Assembly: GCF_016775705.1 (NCBI RefSeq)
Contig: NZ_CP068760.1
Location: forward strand, 3,844,001 to 3,908,000
Direction: 5' to 3'
DNA length: 64,000 bases
Source: Chryseobacterium cucumeris
GTDB taxonomy: Bacteria; Bacteroidota; Bacteroidia; Flavobacteriales; Weeksellaceae
The notes under the pieces were generated by a model. The model saw only the letters and a program-made list of their open reading frames with translations, was not told the DNA's origin and searched no databases. A program made the translations under genes and the position numbers. Each line of letters opens with the position of its first letter. Positions within the stretch are counted from its first letter, which is position 1. Below, piece by piece: positions 61,644 through 64,000 of this stretch.

Positions 61644-64000
61644 TTAGAAGCTGAATTCAATTCTTGCAAACAAGAACCTTCCGCCTATACCATACTGGGA
61701 AACCTGTCTGGAATAGACAAACTGGTTATCTGCTGTTAATGAACTTATTGCGGGGCTTTTAGAAGGCAATATATTAAAGATATTATTACTTCCTACGGTT
61801 GCTGAAATATTTTTATTAAAATTATAGCCTACTGATAGGTCTGTTATCACGCGGCGGTTAAGGACGAAATGCTCTGTACTTCCTGTTACACCATCAAAGT
61901 TAGCATCCACAACATCTGCATCGGTCACTTTACCAAAGAAAGAATTACGCAGTACGAAAGTAAATCCGGAAGCTCTTACCGTATTGCCTAATGTAGCTTT
62001 TACACGGGGTACAGCTTCTTCAAAATAGATTCTGTTCGGTTCTGAGAAATAATTATTGATCTGACTTACCAATTTAGGAGACGCGTGGATATCCCCGATT
62101 CTTTTAGTCTGATTAAAATTGATTCCCAGATTATTCTCCAGGGAAATTCCGGATGAGATTTTTGAGTTCTGGGAAATGGTGATATCAAGGCCTTTTGTCT
62201 GAGAATCTACTGCATTGGCAAAAAAGTTGGCAGCGCTGGCTCTTGCAAGATCAAAAGCATCCTGTAGAACGGCCTGATCCGAGCCAGGAGTAAAATTACC
62301 ATCAGGGCGATAGAAGAGATCGGTCAGTACGACTCTGTCTTTAATCTTTATTAAATAAGCATCCGCTGTGAAAGTAAGGCTTAATGCCGGAATCTTCCAG
62401 GTAATTCCTGTACTGTAGGATTGTGAGGTTTCCTGTTTTAATTTTGGAATACCCAATGCCTGTGCAGCCTCAGAATTATTTCTGAAAGTACCTACCTGCG
62501 TTGTCTTCCCCTGCTGAATCAGCGTAGAAGTAGAACTGTAATAGATTTGTGCTAATGAAGGCGCTCTGAACCCAGTAGAAACAGCTCCTCTCCAGTTGAG
62601 ATTGGAAGCCAGTTTTACATTGGTTGCCACCTTATAATTGAATGTAGATCCGAAATCTGAATAATTCTCATACCGTACAGCTCCTTCCAATAACCATCTA
62701 TCGGTAATTTCCAGTTCTGCATCAGCATAAGCTGCAATACTGTTTCTGTTTCCGGAAACTGCATTTTCAGGACTGAATCCCGGAAAGACCTGAGCTCCTG
62801 CGGGTCTTACACTTTCAAAAAAATCGGTTACTTTTTCATTTTCAGGGGTTTTGGCTGTTACTACCCGGCCATAGATATCGTAGGAAGCATAAGAGTTTTC
62901 CTTTCCTGCATTTACTTTATAATTTTCATGCCGGTATTCACCACCAAACGCAATGTTCAACCCTTTCAGAACATCATATTTCTTAGAGAAATCAAGGTTG
63001 ACGGTATTTTGTGAGAATTCAGATCCTCCGGCATCAAAGGTTCTTGGAGAACTATCTGTAAGTGATGCATTAAAAGTATTGACAACACCAAAACCGAAAA
63101 CATTTTTCCCGAATGTATTACTGAAATCCACATTCCAGCCATCCCATTTTCCTTTAATTCCGGCAGCAAGGGAATAATCATTTACAGTGGCTTCAATCTG
63201 AGGCAGATATCCGTTGGGAGTAACTGCATTAATATTCCTTTCATTGTTCGGAAGCCTGTAAAATCCTCCTGCATTTCCAAGACGGTAGCTGTAGCCTCCA
63301 AATGAATAAACCTTCCATTCGTCATTCACAGGAATTTCAGAGTTGAAGAAGAGCTGTCCGGACTGCAGTTTAGACTGCCCTGCTCTCAAACTGAAATCTT
63401 TTCTCTCCAATCCTCTGTAATTAAGCTCCTCAGAGGTAAAATCTTTACCCAATATTTTTTGAAGCTCAGAAATGCTGTTTGCCCCGGAAATCTGAGATTG
63501 AAAATCAGGTGCAAAATATCCAACCTTAGTTGCATACTGTTTAATGGTATTGATGATTTGCTGAGTATTGGAAGTATTGGTAATGTTTTTATACAAGCCG
63601 TCAATATTCACTCCATCCTGTAATGCCCGGTAATTAATGGCATTATAGGCGTTGAAAATATCTCCTTCCCTCACTCCTGCTCTGGAATAAGGATCACGGT
63701 ATTGGGCGGAACCGGTAATATTAAAAAATCCGGATTTCCCTACTTTAGTGCCATAATTAAGGTCTACAGAAACAGTCTGTCCGTCTACCCCTCCGGAGAA
63801 ATTATTGGCAACAGGTGAAGCATATCCCCCTAAGAATACCTGTCCGGAAAATCCCAGCCTTTTTTTCAGTCCGAGGTTTAGCACCCCCGCAATGGCATCA
63901 GATCCATACTGGGCAGCAGCTCCATCCCTTAAAACTTCTATTTTTTCCAATGCAAAAGCAGGAATAGCATTAAGGTCGGTTCCCACAGAACCTCTTCCCG
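61644..64000 (-). CDS. TonB-dependent receptor (5' partial)
   Basis: The frame runs off the right edge, so the N-terminus is missing. The first visible codons belong to a plug (GRGSVGTDLNAIP, IEVLRDGAAAQYGSDAIAGVL), followed by a long beta-barrel ending RIEFSF with the terminal Phe of outer-membrane proteins. It is a SusC-unlike, siderophore- or vitamin-type receptor by its plug, but the substrate is unknown. A GTG at 63986 is internal, not a start. Confidence 0.93.
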   Translation of the reverse strand, partial: GRGSVGTDLNAIPAFALEKIEVLRDGAAAQYGSDAIAGVLNLGLKKRLGFSGQVFLGGYASPVANNFSGGVDGQTVSVDLNYGTKVGKSGFFNITGSAQYRDPYSRAGVREGDIFNAYNAINYRALQDGVNIDGLYKNITNTSNTQQIINTIKQYATKVGYFAPDFQSQISGANSISELQKILGKDFTSEELNYRGLERKDFSLRAGQSKLQSGQLFFNSEIPVNDEWKVYSFGGYSYRLGNAGGFYRLPNNERNINAVTPNGYLPQIEATVNDYSLAAGIKGKWDGWNVDFSNTFGKNVFGFGVVNTFNASLTDSSPRTFDAGGSEFSQNTVNLDFSKKYDVLKGLNIAFGGEYRHENYKVNAGKENSYASYDIYGRVVTAKTPENEKVTDFFESVRPAGAQVFPGFSPENAVSGNRNSIAAYADAELEITDRWLLEGAVRYENYSDFGSTFNYKVATNVKLASNLNWRGAVSTGFRAPSLAQIYYSSTSTLIQQGKTTQVGTFRNNSEAAQALGIPKLKQETSQSYSTGITWKIPALSLTFTADAYLIKIKDRVVLTDLFYRPDGNFTPGSDQAVLQDAFDLARASAANFFANAVDSQTKGLDITISQNSKISSGISLENNLGINFNQTKRIGDIHASPKLVSQINNYFSEPNRIYFEEAVPRVKATLGNTVRASGFTFVLRNSFFGKVTDADVVDANFDGVTGSTEHFVLNRRVITDLSVGYNFNKNISATVGSNNIFNILPSKSPAISSLTADNQFVYSRQVSQYGIGGRFLFARIEFSF

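Overview
The window looks like a chromosome segment of a flavobacterium close to Chryseobacterium (Weeksellaceae, Bacteroidota). The support is AT-rich intergenic DNA, Bacteroidota-type -7 promoter boxes (TAnnTTTG), weak or absent Shine-Dalgarno sequences, abundant lipoproteins and TonB-dependent receptors, and a flexirubin/aryl-polyene pigment locus. I see no rRNA, tRNA, insertion sequence, prophage or CRISPR array.

Region 1 (1-19308) is most of a flexirubin-type pigment cluster, cut by the left edge. The plus-strand arm holds a ketosynthase-like protein without catalytic residues (chain-length-factor-like), a polysaccharide deacetylase, LolA, a small lipoprotein, a hotdog dehydratase, a secreted protein and a GT2-DUF2062 glycosyltransferase. 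The minus-strand arm reads tyrosine ammonia-lyase, FabG, an active ketosynthase, ACP, an LPLAT acyltransferase, a CrtI-like FAD oxidoreductase, a C45-type acyltransferase lipoprotein, a DUF1648-like membrane protein and a DUF3887 alpha/beta hydrolase. A flavin halogenase-like monooxygenase is transcribed divergently from the ammonia-lyase, and a phenylacetate-CoA-ligase-like enzyme lies beyond it. Together they suggest deamination of tyrosine to 4-coumarate, activation and loading on the ACP, extension by ketosynthase/FabG/dehydratase, ring tailoring, acyl transfer and LolA-assisted delivery to the outer membrane. Between the halogenase and the ligase sits a lipoprotein with histidine at nearly every seventh residue of a predicted coiled coil.

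Region 2 (19361-35032) is mainly housekeeping: an M23 peptidase, ileS, a DksA-like protein, lspA, a SanA-family protein, trpS, an OmpR-type two-component system beside PepSY-like proteins, a YjjG-like nucleotidase, a 44-residue small protein next to an ECF sigma factor, and metK. metK is preceded by a recognisable SAM-II riboswitch placed directly after a consensus promoter.

Region 3 (35268-47454) contains divergent oxyR and katA sharing a promoter/palindrome, a crotonase-dCMP deaminase-xerD-Nudix run, a haem-binding protein, an Ig-like lipoprotein, a beta-lactamase-fold lipoprotein, a D-2-hydroxyacid dehydrogenase, a GxxExxY protein framed by inverted repeat-like sequence, a thioesterase and a membrane HU-CCDC81-like protein.

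Region 4 (47631-64000) contains a TonB-dependent receptor behind a TPP riboswitch (probably thiamine uptake), a WG-repeat protein, tandem acnB and acnA-type aconitases, a LytS/LytTR pair divergent from an outer-membrane beta-barrel receptor, a DUF5694-like protein, and a TonB-dependent receptor cut by the right edge. Several families of short intergenic repeats recur through the window. Nothing here is clearly a wholly new system. The most worthwhile leads are the histidine-heptad lipoprotein, the small protein by the sigma factor, the two riboswitches, the repeat-framed GxxExxY gene and the degenerate ketosynthase.
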